NCBI GenBank assembly: GCA_946414435.1
Contig: CAMKOM010000002.1
Location: forward strand, 186,001 to 250,000
Length of the DNA: 64,000 nucleotides
DNA from: an uncultured Bacteroidota bacterium
Lineage (GTDB): Bacteria > Bacteroidota > Bacteroidia > Bacteroidales > SZUA-534
Reading direction: 5' to 3'
This document shows, in pieces, positions 17,615 to 27,434 of this stretch (position 1 is its first letter; each line of letters begins with the position of its first letter). A program made the translations under genes and the position numbers. The notes below the pieces were generated by a model. The model was not told the DNA's origin, ran no database searches, and saw only the letters and a program-made list of their open reading frames with translations.

Positions 17615-18415
17615 TTATAATATGGCGTTGCGATATTTGATTTTACGATAGCGCAGCATTGTGCGGCCAGTGTAATAGGTTATCAGAAACTGTAACACCA
17701 CCGCCAACGTACCGAAACCGAAAATCATAATCAAAAGAAGTCCTGGCGACATCTGCCACCCCGTTGTCTGATACAGATAATCAATAATGTTCGATGAATC
17801 CTGCCAAATGAGCCAGCCGAACATCAACTCGAAAAGCAAAAGTACCAAAGTTGTGAAAATGCTCATATTGAACAGATTGCGGCGCAAACGTTCCTTACTC
17901 ACCACTGCGCCTTCATAGCGCAGCGAGTAGTAGTTGCCAGCCAATATTCCGAGCAGAAAACTTGAGACCGGCACGCCCATCATCAAACCCAACATAATGA
18001 ATGACAACAACATATAGACTATAACCAGCACTCTTTTCCTTGCCAGATAGAATGGCTTGTCGATGAGCAGTACATTGTCGAACACTATGCCAAAAAATGC
18101 CCCGATGATGGCGGCGCAAAGTGCCATTTTCCACGATGTCACAAACGATGCAGCGGCATACGACGCCACCGACAGCACAAGCGGAATAGGCAGTTTGTAG
18201 AACACAAAACTGAACACACCGCCGTAGTAGCAAACCACATCGAGCAGCAAACCGACGCCAAAACAGGCTAATGCAACCAGATACGGATAGTCCGACTCTT
18301 CAATCAGAAAAGCGTAATACCAACCCGACACAGCGCCCACCACCGGCATGACCAATGCCAGTAGGACAATCGCTATTTTCAAGCGCAAACTGATGACGGT
18401 TTTGTTCGTTTCCAT
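17615..18415 (-). CDS. Polytopic membrane protein of unknown function
   Basis: 266 residues from METNKTVISLRLK (ATG at 18415), with about seven hydrophobic segments and no loop motif that I recognise. The frame stays open to 18496, but the extra 27 residues do not resemble a normal membrane-protein start. The next gene upstream is transcribed divergently. Function unknown; a small transporter or a structural membrane protein are both possible. Confidence 0.7.
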   Translation of the reverse strand: METNKTVISLRLKIAIVLLALVMPVVGAVSGWYYAFLIEESDYPYLVALACFGVGLLLDVVCYYGGVFSFVFYKLPIPLVLSVASYAAASFVTSWKMALCAAIIGAFFGIVFDNVLLIDKPFYLARKRVLVIVYMLLSFIMLGLMMGVPVSSFLLGILAGNYYSLRYEGAVVSKERLRRNLFNMSIFTTLVLLLFELMFGWLIWQDSSNIIDYLYQTTGWQMSPGLLLIMIFGFGTLAVVLQFLITYYTGRTMLRYRKIKYRNAIL

Positions 18416-18501
18416 AGCACAAAAGTAGAAAAAGTTGCCGATGATTGCCGCACAAGTATTGGAACCCCAAATTTCGCTCACCCATTTATGACTCAAAAAG
18501 G

Positions 18502-18509
18502 TATATTTG
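18502..18509 (+). promoter_or_regulatory. -7 box TATATTTG for the TauE-like gene
   Basis: Exact match to TAnnTTTG, 18 bases before the ATG at 18527 and downstream of an earlier in-frame ATG (18488), which supports the later start. The predicted leader is about 10 bases. Confidence 0.6.
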
Positions 18510-18526
18510 CAAAAAAATGTAAAGTC

Positions 18527-18898
18527 ATGACAATAGGGATGCTTCTTGCTTTGATTTTGATTGGCGTTATAGCCGGCGCAATATCAGGCATTTTAGGAAT
18601 CGGCGGCGGAATCATTATGGTTCCGGCCATGGTTTATCTTTTGGGGTTCACTCAACAGCAGTCGGTGGCAACAAGTCTTGCCATCATGCTGCCGCCAGTC
18701 AGTATTTTTGCCGTAATCAACTATTACAAGGCCGGTTTTGTCGATGTGAAAGCCGCACTTATAATAATGTGTGCCTTCATGTTGGGAAGTTACATATCGT
18801 CGAAAATCGCCATCGGCCTGCCAGAGCATGTGGTGAAAAAATGTTTCGCCGCGCTGCTTTTCGTAGTTGGCATCAAGATGATGTTTTTCGACAAGTGA
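18527..18898 (+). CDS. Half-size TauE/SafE family membrane protein
   Basis: 123 residues with four hydrophobic segments. The N terminus has the family hallmark GAISGILGIGGGIIMVPAMV. Full TauE/SafE exporters (sulfite or sulfoacetate) are about 250 residues with two such halves, so this protein holds one half and would need to dimerise. Short versions occur in other bacteria, so it need not be a fragment. It ends 14 bases from the converging transglutaminase-like gene with no terminator visible. Substrate unknown. Confidence 0.75.
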   Translation: MTIGMLLALILIGVIAGAISGILGIGGGIIMVPAMVYLLGFTQQQSVATSLAIMLPPVSIFAVINYYKAGFVDVKAALIIMCAFMLGSYISSKIAIGLPEHVVKKCFAALLFVVGIKMMFFDK

Positions 18899-18912
18899 TT
18901 TCCTGCCATTCT

Positions 18913-21513
18913 TTAGAACACCTGTTTCGCATTCACGGTTTTGTGAGTGTGGTCGATGTCATAGTCGAAGGTCATATTGCCTGAGACGCGGTACATTTTT
19001 ATCGAGTTGAGTGGCAACCAGACCTGGTCATTACCGTACTGCGAGCCCGAAAGGAACTCAATCAGCGCGTTGCCGGTGTTGTAAACCGAAATCTTCATTT
19101 TTGAGTTGTTTTCAATTTTGATGTTGCTGAAAACCGCAGGTTGACCATCCTTGGTACGTACGGTTACAATGCCCTGACCATTCCGAATCAGTTCGATGTT
19201 GCCAAACTGGTTGTAGATGTCAGGCGATTTGGTGCTGAACGACGGATTGTCCTTGTTCAGACTCTCTTGCATCAGTTTGCCAGACAGCGAATTGGCTTTG
19301 CCCGATGCCTGTCCGACTAAATTGAGCAATCCGACTATCGATGGTGCCGTTGGCTCTTCTACATCAGCAACATCGCGGCCGGTTACTATAAAACCGCTTC
19401 GGCGTGCCACGCTCTCATACGATTTTTTGTTCATGCCAACCGATGCGAGCAGCGAGCCTGTAAGGAACGGATTCCCTTCGTTGTCGACATGGATTCCGTA
19501 GTCGGTAAGGTCTTCTGTTTCGGCATAGGTGCGGGTCCACAGCCGCTTGCCGTTCTTATCGAACTGTGTGGCGAAGGTGTTGTTGATGCTGTCCATCTGC
19601 CCGATGTTGGCCTGGTTGATCCAAGCCAATTGTCCGCTGCGCGAGCATTTGGCAATGAAGAAATCGCCGTCGGCAGCCTTCATGTTCTGTCCGGCCACGC
19701 TCATCTCGCCGTTGAACGAACCCGAGAAATAGAAGCAGTCGTCGTCGCTGAGCACGATGTTGTAAGCCACATCATCGGCATTGCTGCCAATGCGGTACAG
19801 AAAATCAACAGTGTTGTCGGCCGTTATTTTGGCGATGAAAATATCGGTTCCTTGCGAGTTGAGCTGGCGGCCCATAAAATCAACCTGACCATTGAAATAT
19901 CCGCACAGATAGGCGTCGCCGCGACCGTCGAAGGCTATGTTACGCTTGTTGTCGCCCTGATATAGCCCGTATTTGTTGGCAATCTTCCAGAGTTTTCCGG
20001 CGCGGCTGGCCAGATTCGGCTGAGTGGCGTTTTCAATAATCACCGCACCTGCATCGGCAAACTGCGGCATTGCCATGCCCACCGGCGCACCAATGTAAGT
20101 GGGGTCGCAGATGGTGTAGCGGGCGCCGTTGTACTCAACATAATTGCCTTCAATATCACCGTTGAAACGCACTGCAGTGGCCATATGGCCGGGGTAGTTT
20201 AGTCCGATGACGTCGAGCCCCGTGAGTTGCTTAACCAGCCAGGCGTAGAGCACCGAGCGGTCTTCGCAGTCGGAATATGGATAGTGGAACATCTCGTCGG
20301 GGAAGAAGAATTTCTCGCGGCCAAACTGCTGGTCGTCAGTCTGATAGTCGAAAGCCTGCACAAACTTGAGCAGCAGCCCGGCGGCATCGGTAGCGTCCAT
20401 TCCGCTCACAAGCGGCATCAGCGCTGTTGAGAGCGACTCTTTGGTGGCGCGTCCCATGGTGGCGTCGAAGTATATTTTGATGTCGGCCTGCGGGTAATCG
20501 TTGTAGAAATCAATCAGATTCTTGTCATATTTAATCTCGAATTCGTGGCGCTCATCGTCGAACTCAAAGCCCACCTTGCGTGTCTTGAGTTGCTCGGCGC
20601 CGCTCATCGGCCTGTAGATGTTCAGATCGGCCACGGTGCGGGCTTCCTGAAAATCGCGGTTATAGGTGTAAACATCAGTGGCTGTGCCGTCAACCATATA
20701 ATAACGCTGGTTGTTGAAACTGAAATAAGGCATTCCGTAGATGCTGTTCGACGCGGCCATCAGCAGGTAGAGTTTGTTGCCCTTGTAGGCCAGGCGCGCC
20801 TTGTAGTTGGCTTTGGTCATCAGAAACCATGTGAGCAGCACTGCGCTGTTGGCGTTGCCGGTGATTTTCTCGGCCGATTTTTTAGTCAGCATATAGAATC
20901 CCCAATCGTTCAGGTTCAGTTGGTTCTGCCATTTCAGTAGGTCGCTGATGGTGCAGCTGTAGTTGGTCTTGCTCAACTGGTCCCAAAGGTCGCCGATGTT
21001 CTGCTCGTTGATGGTGCCCACCTGTGTGGCTTCAGCCCGGTCGTATCTGATGTTCAGATTGTTACCGTAAAAACTAACATTGGCTGTGGCTGGTTTGAAC
21101 CCTTTTGCGTCCGATTTCGACAGCAGCGGCAGACGCGGTGTTTCGGCGCACGACTCAATTGTTTCAGCCTTATCAATTTTCAGTTGCTGCGTTTTCACAG
21201 GTTCCGACTGATAGACGGGTTTGGTGACAGGCTTCGGGGCGTCAGGCTTCAGCAAGTCTTCGGCCGACTCGTAGTTTTTCCAATCTTGTTTCAGGAAATC
21301 GCTGAACTCGGCATCCATCTTTCGGATTTCTTCGTCGCGTTCTTTCACAAACTGTTCGAAACTTTTCTTTTCATTTTCAATGAATTCCTGTTGTTCTTTG
21401 CGTTGTTGCGCCGCCCATTCTTCAAAACTTTGTGCGTTTGCGTTTGCCGCAATGCCCATAACCATGGCGGCCGCCATCATCATTCCAATGTGTTTTTCAG
21501 TTCTCATTTTCAA
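18913..21513 (-). CDS. Secreted transglutaminase-like protein with a beta-propeller-like C-terminal part
   Basis: 866 residues. Sec signal (about 1-28, ending ANAQ) followed by a charged helical module (SFEEWAAQQRKEQQ to about residue 75). The transglutaminase-like core has the triad Cys416 (SDCEDRS), His443 (PGHMATA) and Asp470 (CDPTYIG), evenly 27 residues apart. Residues about 510-690 hold repeats of the kind GDAYLCGYFNGQVDF and DCFYFSGSFNGEM, like SBBP-type propeller blades. The C terminus is beta-rich. Transglutaminase-like folds often act as proteases or amidases, so the reaction cannot be named. The upstream gene (M23 peptidase) shares the N-terminal module, suggesting a joint role at the envelope. 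Confidence 0.75.
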   Translation of the reverse strand: MKMRTEKHIGMMMAAAMVMGIAANANAQSFEEWAAQQRKEQQEFIENEKKSFEQFVKERDEEIRKMDAEFSDFLKQDWKNYESAEDLLKPDAPKPVTKPVYQSEPVKTQQLKIDKAETIESCAETPRLPLLSKSDAKGFKPATANVSFYGNNLNIRYDRAEATQVGTINEQNIGDLWDQLSKTNYSCTISDLLKWQNQLNLNDWGFYMLTKKSAEKITGNANSAVLLTWFLMTKANYKARLAYKGNKLYLLMAASNSIYGMPYFSFNNQRYYMVDGTATDVYTYNRDFQEARTVADLNIYRPMSGAEQLKTRKVGFEFDDERHEFEIKYDKNLIDFYNDYPQADIKIYFDATMGRATKESLSTALMPLVSGMDATDAAGLLLKFVQAFDYQTDDQQFGREKFFFPDEMFHYPYSDCEDRSVLYAWLVKQLTGLDVIGLNYPGHMATAVRFNGDIEGNYVEYNGARYTICDPTYIGAPVGMAMPQFADAGAVIIENATQPNLASRAGKLWKIANKYGLYQGDNKRNIAFDGRGDAYLCGYFNGQVDFMGRQLNSQGTDIFIAKITADNTVDFLYRIGSNADDVAYNIVLSDDDCFYFSGSFNGEMSVAGQNMKAADGDFFIAKCSRSGQLAWINQANIGQMDSINNTFATQFDKNGKRLWTRTYAETEDLTDYGIHVDNEGNPFLTGSLLASVGMNKKSYESVARRSGFIVTGRDVADVEEPTAPSIVGLLNLVGQASGKANSLSGKLMQESLNKDNPSFSTKSPDIYNQFGNIELIRNGQGIVTVRTKDGQPAVFSNIKIENNSKMKISVYNTGNALIEFLSGSQYGNDQVWLPLNSIKMYRVSGNMTFDYDIDHTHKTVNAKQVF

Positions 21514-21606
21514 TCTTTTTCTAAGGTTCGATTCAACAGTTACAAGATGCAGTCATCAGCCAAAAGGTTGCGTGGTTTCTTTTTTTCCCTTTCGCAGATG
21601 TGTCTG

Positions 21607-22566
21607 TCACAGTGTTTTTGCCGGGTCGGTCAGCTGGTCGCCATAATAGACTTCGTAGTGCAGATGGTTGCCGGTGGATGTGCCGGTCGAGCCCACATAG
21701 CCGATCAGGTCGCCCTTTTTCACCTTCGCATTGGCGCTGACAACCATTCTCGACATATGCGCGTAGCCGGTTTTGTAACCGTTCTGGTGGTTCAGTTTTA
21801 TGAAATTGCCGTATCCGTTGCACACGCCCGCAAAGGCCACAATACCGTCGGCGGTGGCGTAGATGGGCGTTCCGTTGGGTGCGGCAAGGTCAACCCCTTT
21901 GTGGAAACTCTTTCTGCCGTAAACCGGATGGATTCGCTCGCCAAACGGCGACGATATGCGGCTATAGTCGCATGGCTTGCCGCTCGGAATGTTGCCTGCC
22001 TTGGCTTCGGATTTCTTTGGTTCGGCCTTTGGCGCCGGATCGTTTTTCGGCTGCTCAACCTGAACTTTCGGTTCCGTCTTGGCGGGCTCGGTCTGATTGA
22101 TGACGTCGGCCACCACAGCGGCAAGTTTGTTGGTTGCGTCAATCACCTGGTGCGAGTTGGCTTCGCTGGTGGTTGTGCCAGCAATCTGTTTCATCAGGTC
22201 GTCAGCCGTTGTGTTGGCCACGGCCTGCTTGTCGTCTTTTGCATTTTTAATAAGTATGTCCGATTTGACAGTCGATTTCGGCGCCTTTGCTTTGCTGGTG
22301 TTCTCAATGTTGTCGTCAGACTGCATCAGGCTGATTGATGAAATCTCGGAATCGTACATCCGGTTCATCGCGCGTTTGTAGTCTTCAACCGTCTGCTCGT
22401 ACTCGTTCCGCAAGGCTTCAATTCCCTGCTGGCGCTCTTTGGCGAATTGCTCAAACTCTTCGTTCTGTTGTTTGACAAATTCTTCGAAACTTTGCGCCTG
22501 TGCGGTCTGTGCCATTCCTGCAACCATCAGTACGGCGGCTGCGAGCAGAAAATATTTTTGTTTCAT
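21607..22566 (-). CDS. Secreted M23 (LytM-type) peptidase
   Basis: 319 residues from MKQKYFLLAA. Signal peptide to about residue 24, then a charged helical module (SFEEFVKQQNEEFEQF, 26-75) and a Pro/Glu/Lys linker. The M23 domain (about 205-315) has His222 and Asp226 (HKGVD), His270 and the HLH pair 301/303 (GNHLHYE); all zinc ligands are present. It should cut peptidoglycan cross-links in the periplasm. The next gene downstream, 93 bases away, repeats the N-terminal module. The longer frame (start 22620) adds an unlikely 18-residue extension. Confidence 0.9.
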   Translation of the reverse strand: MKQKYFLLAAAVLMVAGMAQTAQAQSFEEFVKQQNEEFEQFAKERQQGIEALRNEYEQTVEDYKRAMNRMYDSEISSISLMQSDDNIENTSKAKAPKSTVKSDILIKNAKDDKQAVANTTADDLMKQIAGTTTSEANSHQVIDATNKLAAVVADVINQTEPAKTEPKVQVEQPKNDPAPKAEPKKSEAKAGNIPSGKPCDYSRISSPFGERIHPVYGRKSFHKGVDLAAPNGTPIYATADGIVAFAGVCNGYGNFIKLNHQNGYKTGYAHMSRMVVSANAKVKKGDLIGYVGSTGTSTGNHLHYEVYYGDQLTDPAKTL

Positions 22567-22761
22567 ATCAGTGCCTTTTTTCAATTTGAAAGATAGCGAA
22601 ATTTTATGTCCGCCAAACAAAATCTCGGCTTTGGCGCCGGTAGGACAAAAAATCTTGCAAAAAAATTTCGTGCCAACTGCAACCTTTTCGGTTATTTTGC
22701 ATCATATAGTCAGAAAACAGGGCGGAATTGTGCCCGTATGTTAAACTTAACTATTTCGAAT

Positions 22762-23211
22762 ATGAAACGGAAAATTCTATCAATGTTTGTGTTGGCGGCC
22801 GTTGCTGTAAGTTTTTCGGCCTGCGAAGTGGATGACGACCACCTGCGAAACGAAACACGTGAAGATGTGGATTGGAGCATTGCCAAAGTTACCATTTACG
22901 AAGACGATTGGAACTACAAAACAAACCGCGACGGCTCAAGCTACTACTATGTCGACGTGAAAGTCAATGAAATAAACAACCGAGTGTATAAAGGCGGTCT
23001 GGTGTGCTGCTATATGTACGATGGCGACGATGTGCAGACTCAGTTGCCTTGCACACGTTATCTGACCGATGGCACCAACTACTGGACACGCACCATCGAC
23101 TACGACTTCTATAAAAAAGGTGTTACCATTTATGTTACTGACTTTTTGCCTGACGGCGAAAAAGCTGAGAATCCGGGCAAGATGACGTTCCGGATTGCAG
23201 TTCTCGAGTGA
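22762..23211 (+). CDS. Small lipoprotein of unknown function
   Basis: 149 residues starting MKRKILSMFVLAAVAVSFSAC, with a lipobox (SFSAC) that puts the lipid-bearing Cys near residue 20, followed by acidic residues (EVDDDH), which in Bacteroidetes can direct a lipoprotein to the surface. The mature part is Tyr/Asp-rich and beta-rich (DGSSYYYVDVKVNEINN). The frame is open upstream to 22606, but the lipoprotein signal fixes the start. The gene is divergent from the M23 gene and ends in a strong terminator. Confidence 0.8.
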   Translation: MKRKILSMFVLAAVAVSFSACEVDDDHLRNETREDVDWSIAKVTIYEDDWNYKTNRDGSSYYYVDVKVNEINNRVYKGGLVCCYMYDGDDVQTQLPCTRYLTDGTNYWTRTIDYDFYKKGVTIYVTDFLPDGEKAENPGKMTFRIAVLE

Positions 23212-23240
23212 TAGCTGAGTGCAACATCGGAATAAATCAC

Positions 23241-23282
23241 CGCAGACGGCACAGCACAGTTTGTTGCCGTCTGCGTTTTTTT
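23241..23282 (+). terminator. Terminator of the lipoprotein gene
   Basis: Perfect 10-bp stem CGCAGACGGC / GCCGTCTGCG with a 15-base loop and a T7 run. Confidence 0.92.
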
Positions 23283-23380
23283 CTGCCATCTGTAATTCTC
23301 AGTTTTCCAACATTTCATCCTTCCTGATTCCACTCTCAACAGCCAACTCACACTCGTTGAACACATTGATTGGCAACGTG

Positions 23381-23449
23381 CTACGTAATCTACGTAAAGC
23401 CCAAGGGCGCAAGGTTGCGGGTTTTTCGGTTTATATATTTTTGACCCGC
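23381..23449 (+). promoter_or_regulatory. gdhA promoter region with repeats
   Basis: Three elements in order: the direct repeat CTACGTAA at 23381-23388 and 23390-23397, each holding the palindrome TACGTA; a -7 box TATTTTTG at 23436-23443; and GCGGGT (23417-23422) with its complement ACCCGC (23444-23449), arms that bracket the -7 box. A TTG at about 23415 is 17 bases upstream of the -7 box. The repeats are likely binding sites for a nitrogen-responsive regulator, but no protein is identified. Confidence 0.5.
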
Positions 23450-23471
23450 GAAAATGAATTGCAAACTTTAA

Positions 23472-24836
<1,365 letters not shown>

Positions 24837-24860
24837 CCTATAATATTACAATACAGTGAG

Positions 24861-24891
24861 AAGCGTCCGGCGTTTGTCGGGCGCTTTTTTT
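24861..24891 (+). terminator. Terminator of gdhA
   Basis: Stem AGCGTCCG / CGGGCGCT with a short loop and a T7 run, 25 bases after the stop. Confidence 0.88.
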
Positions 24892-24969
24892 ATGCTGTTT
24901 GAGTAATGAGGGAAGTGTAATGTGAATGACGGGCATTTTCAGGCTCGACATATTATTCTTTCTTATTCT

Positions 24970-25006
24970 TTACACTCTACTCTTTACACATTACTCTTTA
25001 TATTTG
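24970..25006 (+). repeat. 14-bp degenerate tandem repeat leading into the ispF -7 box
   Basis: TTTACACTCTACTC is followed by TTTACACATTACTC and a partial TTTA. The -7 box TATATTTG (24999-25006) begins at the last two bases. The 17-mer TTACACATTACTCTTTA at 24984-25000 recurs upstream of folP at 55230-55246. Confidence 0.55.
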
Positions 25007-25024
25007 TCCCACAAAATTACCGCT

Positions 25025-25504
25025 ATGAAGATTAGAGTAGGATTCGGACTCGATGTCCATCAGCTTACCGAGGGCCGCAAGATGGTTGTTGGCGGCATCG
25101 AGGTTCCGCACACAAAGGGCCCGCTCGGCCATTCCGACGGCGATACGCTCATTCACGCCATCTGCGACGCTCTGCTGGGCGCGGCCAATATGCGCGACAT
25201 CGGCTATCATTTCCCCGACACGTCGGCAACATTCGAGAACATTGACAGCAAAATCTTACTGAAAAAAACGGTCGGCTTGATAGCTGAAAAGGGTTACCGA
25301 ATCGGCAACATCGACTCAACCATCTGCCTGCAACGGCCTAAGATAAAGGATTTTATACCGCAGATGCAGAGCACTTTGGCCGAAGTGTGCGGCATCAGTA
25401 CCGATGACATCTCAATCAAGGCCACCACCACCGAAAAACTCGGATTCGAAGGCCGTGAGGAAGGAATGTCGGCTTACGCTGTGGTGCTGATTCAGAAGGA
25501 TTGA
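25025..25504 (+). CDS. ispF: 2-C-methyl-D-erythritol 2,4-cyclodiphosphate synthase
   Basis: 159 residues from MKIRVGFGLDVHQL. The metal ligands Asp10 and His12 (DVH) and the GHSDGD segment near residue 38-43 are present, as is the C-terminal KATTTEKLGFEGREEG. It cyclises CDP-ME-2-phosphate in the MEP route to isoprenoids. An upstream in-frame ATG (24926) precedes the -7 box and is rejected. No other MEP gene is nearby. Confidence 0.96.
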   Translation: MKIRVGFGLDVHQLTEGRKMVVGGIEVPHTKGPLGHSDGDTLIHAICDALLGAANMRDIGYHFPDTSATFENIDSKILLKKTVGLIAEKGYRIGNIDSTICLQRPKIKDFIPQMQSTLAEVCGISTDDISIKATTTEKLGFEGREEGMSAYAVVLIQKD

Positions 25505-25518
25505 TGCGGAAAATAAAA

Positions 25519-25570
25519 AGCGGCAAATGATAATCGTTACGCAAACCTTAATACATTTGCCGCCGTTTTC
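25519..25570 (+). terminator. Hairpin after ispF, probable terminator
   Basis: GCGGCAAATG and CATTTGCCGC form a perfect 10-bp stem around a long loop, followed by a weak T-rich stretch (CGTTTTC). It could instead mark a control site for the following DUF486 gene. Confidence 0.5.
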
Positions 25571-25585
25571 AAAAACAAACTGATA

Positions 25586-25954
25586 ATGAAACCTATAATC
25601 ACAATTCTGCTGCTTGTCATTTCAAACACGTTTATGACATTCGCATGGTATGGCCACTTGAAATTCGGTGAGATGCGCGGATTCAAAGACCTTGGGCTTT
25701 GGGCGGTGATACTCATCAGCTGGGGCATTGCGCTCTTTGAGTACTGCTTTCAGGTTCCGGCCAACCGCATTGGGTCAAACATCAACGGCGGTCCGTTCAG
25801 CCTTATCCAATTAAAAGTGATTCAAGAAGTTGTGTCGCTGACGGTTTTCACAATCTTTACCATTGTGCTTTTCAAAACCGAGACTTTCCGTCTGAACCAC
25901 ATCATTGGATTCGGCTTCCTGATTCTGGCTGTCTACTTCATTTTCAAGAAGTAA
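25586..25954 (+). CDS. DMT-superfamily membrane protein (DUF486)
   Basis: 122 residues with four membrane segments, matching the DUF486 family (N terminus MKPIITILLLVISNTFMTFAWYGHLKF; central WGIALFEYCFQVPANRIG; hydrophobic C terminus). These are small relatives of drug/metabolite transporters that should work as dimers. Substrate unknown. It follows ispF after the hairpin and has a 30-residue polar middle loop, which is typical. Confidence 0.87.
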   Translation: MKPIITILLLVISNTFMTFAWYGHLKFGEMRGFKDLGLWAVILISWGIALFEYCFQVPANRIGSNINGGPFSLIQLKVIQEVVSLTVFTIFTIVLFKTETFRLNHIIGFGFLILAVYFIFKK

Positions 25955-26021
25955 CGATTGTTTTCGCACTAAATCGTGAAACTTGACTTTTATTTCTACA
26001 TTTGCACAAAAACTATAAGCA

Positions 26022-26684
26022 ATGGATTACAACACAAACCGAAAGAAATTGGAATTGCCGGAATACGGCCGCAACGTACAGGAAATGGTTGCCATTATTA
26101 AGAACACACCAGACCGCGAAGAACGCAACCGATTGGCCAAGAGTACAATACAACTGATGGGTAACATGAACCCGCAGCTGCGCGACGTGGCCGACTACAA
26201 ACACAAACTCTGGGACCATCTAGCCGTAATTGCCAATTTCGATCTTGACATTGATTCGCCGTATCCATTGCCAACGCAAGCCGAGATTCATCAGAAACCG
26301 ATGAAGATGAAGTACAGCAACCCCGACGAAATCAGGTTCAAACACTACGGCAAAATCCTTGAAGACATGGTGCGTAAAGCCACACAATATCCTGACGGTG
26401 AGGAAAAAGACGCTCTTATTGCAACCATTGCCAACCAGATGAAAAAATCGTTTCTAACCTGGAACCGCGAGACCGTTTCGGACGATGTCATTTTTGCCGA
26501 CATGCTGGCTATTGCTTGCAATCGCTTGAAAATTCCTGAAGGTTTGAAGCTTAAAGACTCACGTGATTTGCTTCGCCAACAAGCTATGGCCACTGTTGGT
26601 GGGGCCACTGCGAACAACGGCAAAAAGCACAAAGGGAAAAAGCAGGCCAAGAAAAAACAAAAAACATCAGCTAGCCGAGCTTAA
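26022..26684 (+). CDS. DUF4290 family protein
   Basis: 220 residues. The N terminus MDYNTNRKKLELPEYGRNVQ is the DUF4290 signature; the first 180 residues are helical, and the last 30 are very basic (KKHKGKKQAKKKQKTSASRA), suggesting nucleic-acid contact. The family is found in Bacteroidetes and its role is unknown. A -7 box TACATTTG lies just upstream. The gene converges with tcdA. Confidence 0.85.
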   Translation: MDYNTNRKKLELPEYGRNVQEMVAIIKNTPDREERNRLAKSTIQLMGNMNPQLRDVADYKHKLWDHLAVIANFDLDIDSPYPLPTQAEIHQKPMKMKYSNPDEIRFKHYGKILEDMVRKATQYPDGEEKDALIATIANQMKKSFLTWNRETVSDDVIFADMLAIACNRLKIPEGLKLKDSRDLLRQQAMATVGGATANNGKKHKGKKQAKKKQKTSASRA

Positions 26685-26708
26685 TGCCAGCTAGATATTT
26701 GATTGTAA

Positions 26709-27434
26709 TCAATCGTTTGCTTTTGATAAATCGTTGATAACCTTCGATGCGCAGAATATGCCGAACAGTGCGGGCATATACGATATAGTGCCGACTGTCG
26801 ATTTCTTGTTTTCTTCATCGTCAATCTCAATAACAGCCGATTTGTCGGTTAGTTCCGACGAGAAAACCACCGTCACTCCTTTGTCAACACCCTTGCGGTG
26901 CAAGCGTTTGCGGATGGCTTTGGCCAGTTTGCAGTTATAGGTTTTGCTGATGTCTGCAATAGCGATTTTTGAAGGGTCGGTTTTGCCGCCCGAGCCCATA
27001 CTGCTCACGATCTTGATGCCGCGGTTTAGACAATGCAGAATCAAAAACACTTTCGGCGAGAGCGTGTCGATGGCGTCAACAACGTAATCGTACTTTGTTT
27101 CAAGCAGTTGTTCCATCCGTTCGTCTTTGATGAACTCGTTTATCACAGTCAGCTCAATGTTAGGGTTGATGTCGCGGATGCGGCTGGCCATAATTTCGGC
27201 TTTCGGCTTGCCTATTTGGCTGTGAAGAGCGGGCAGTTGGCGGTTTATGTTTGTTATGCTGATGGTGTCGCCATCGACAATGGTCATGTGGCCAATGCCG
27301 GCTCGGGCAATCATTTCGGCGGCATAGGCACCGACACCGCCCAACCCCACAACCAATACGTGCCGATGGCTCAGTTGCGAAACTGTATCCTTGCCTAGCA
27401 GAAGTTCTGTTCGTTCTAACCAATTGTTGTCCAT
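26709..27434 (-). CDS. tcdA: tRNA threonylcarbamoyladenosine dehydratase
   Basis: 241 residues of the E1-like ThiF fold. ATP site VVGLGGVGAYAAEMIARAGIG (27-47), DGDTISITNINRQ with the conserved Arg and Gln, and the ISYMPALFGIFCA segment near the C terminus. It makes the cyclic form ct6A37 from t6A using ATP. TsaE, needed for t6A, is in the same window. The gene overlaps the upstream tatD-like gene by 19 bases and is the last of a three-gene operon. Confidence 0.93.
   Translation of the reverse strand: MDNNWLERTELLLGKDTVSQLSHRHVLVVGLGGVGAYAAEMIARAGIGHMTIVDGDTISITNINRQLPALHSQIGKPKAEIMASRIRDINPNIELTVINEFIKDERMEQLLETKYDYVVDAIDTLSPKVFLILHCLNRGIKIVSSMGSGGKTDPSKIAIADISKTYNCKLAKAIRKRLHRKGVDKGVTVVFSSELTDKSAVIEIDDEENKKSTVGTISYMPALFGIFCASKVINDLSKAND

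Noticed and set aside
18527..18898. TauE-like gene as a truncated pseudogene
   Set aside because: Four clean membrane helices, its own -7 box and an intact stop; half-size members are known, so an intact short gene is more likely.
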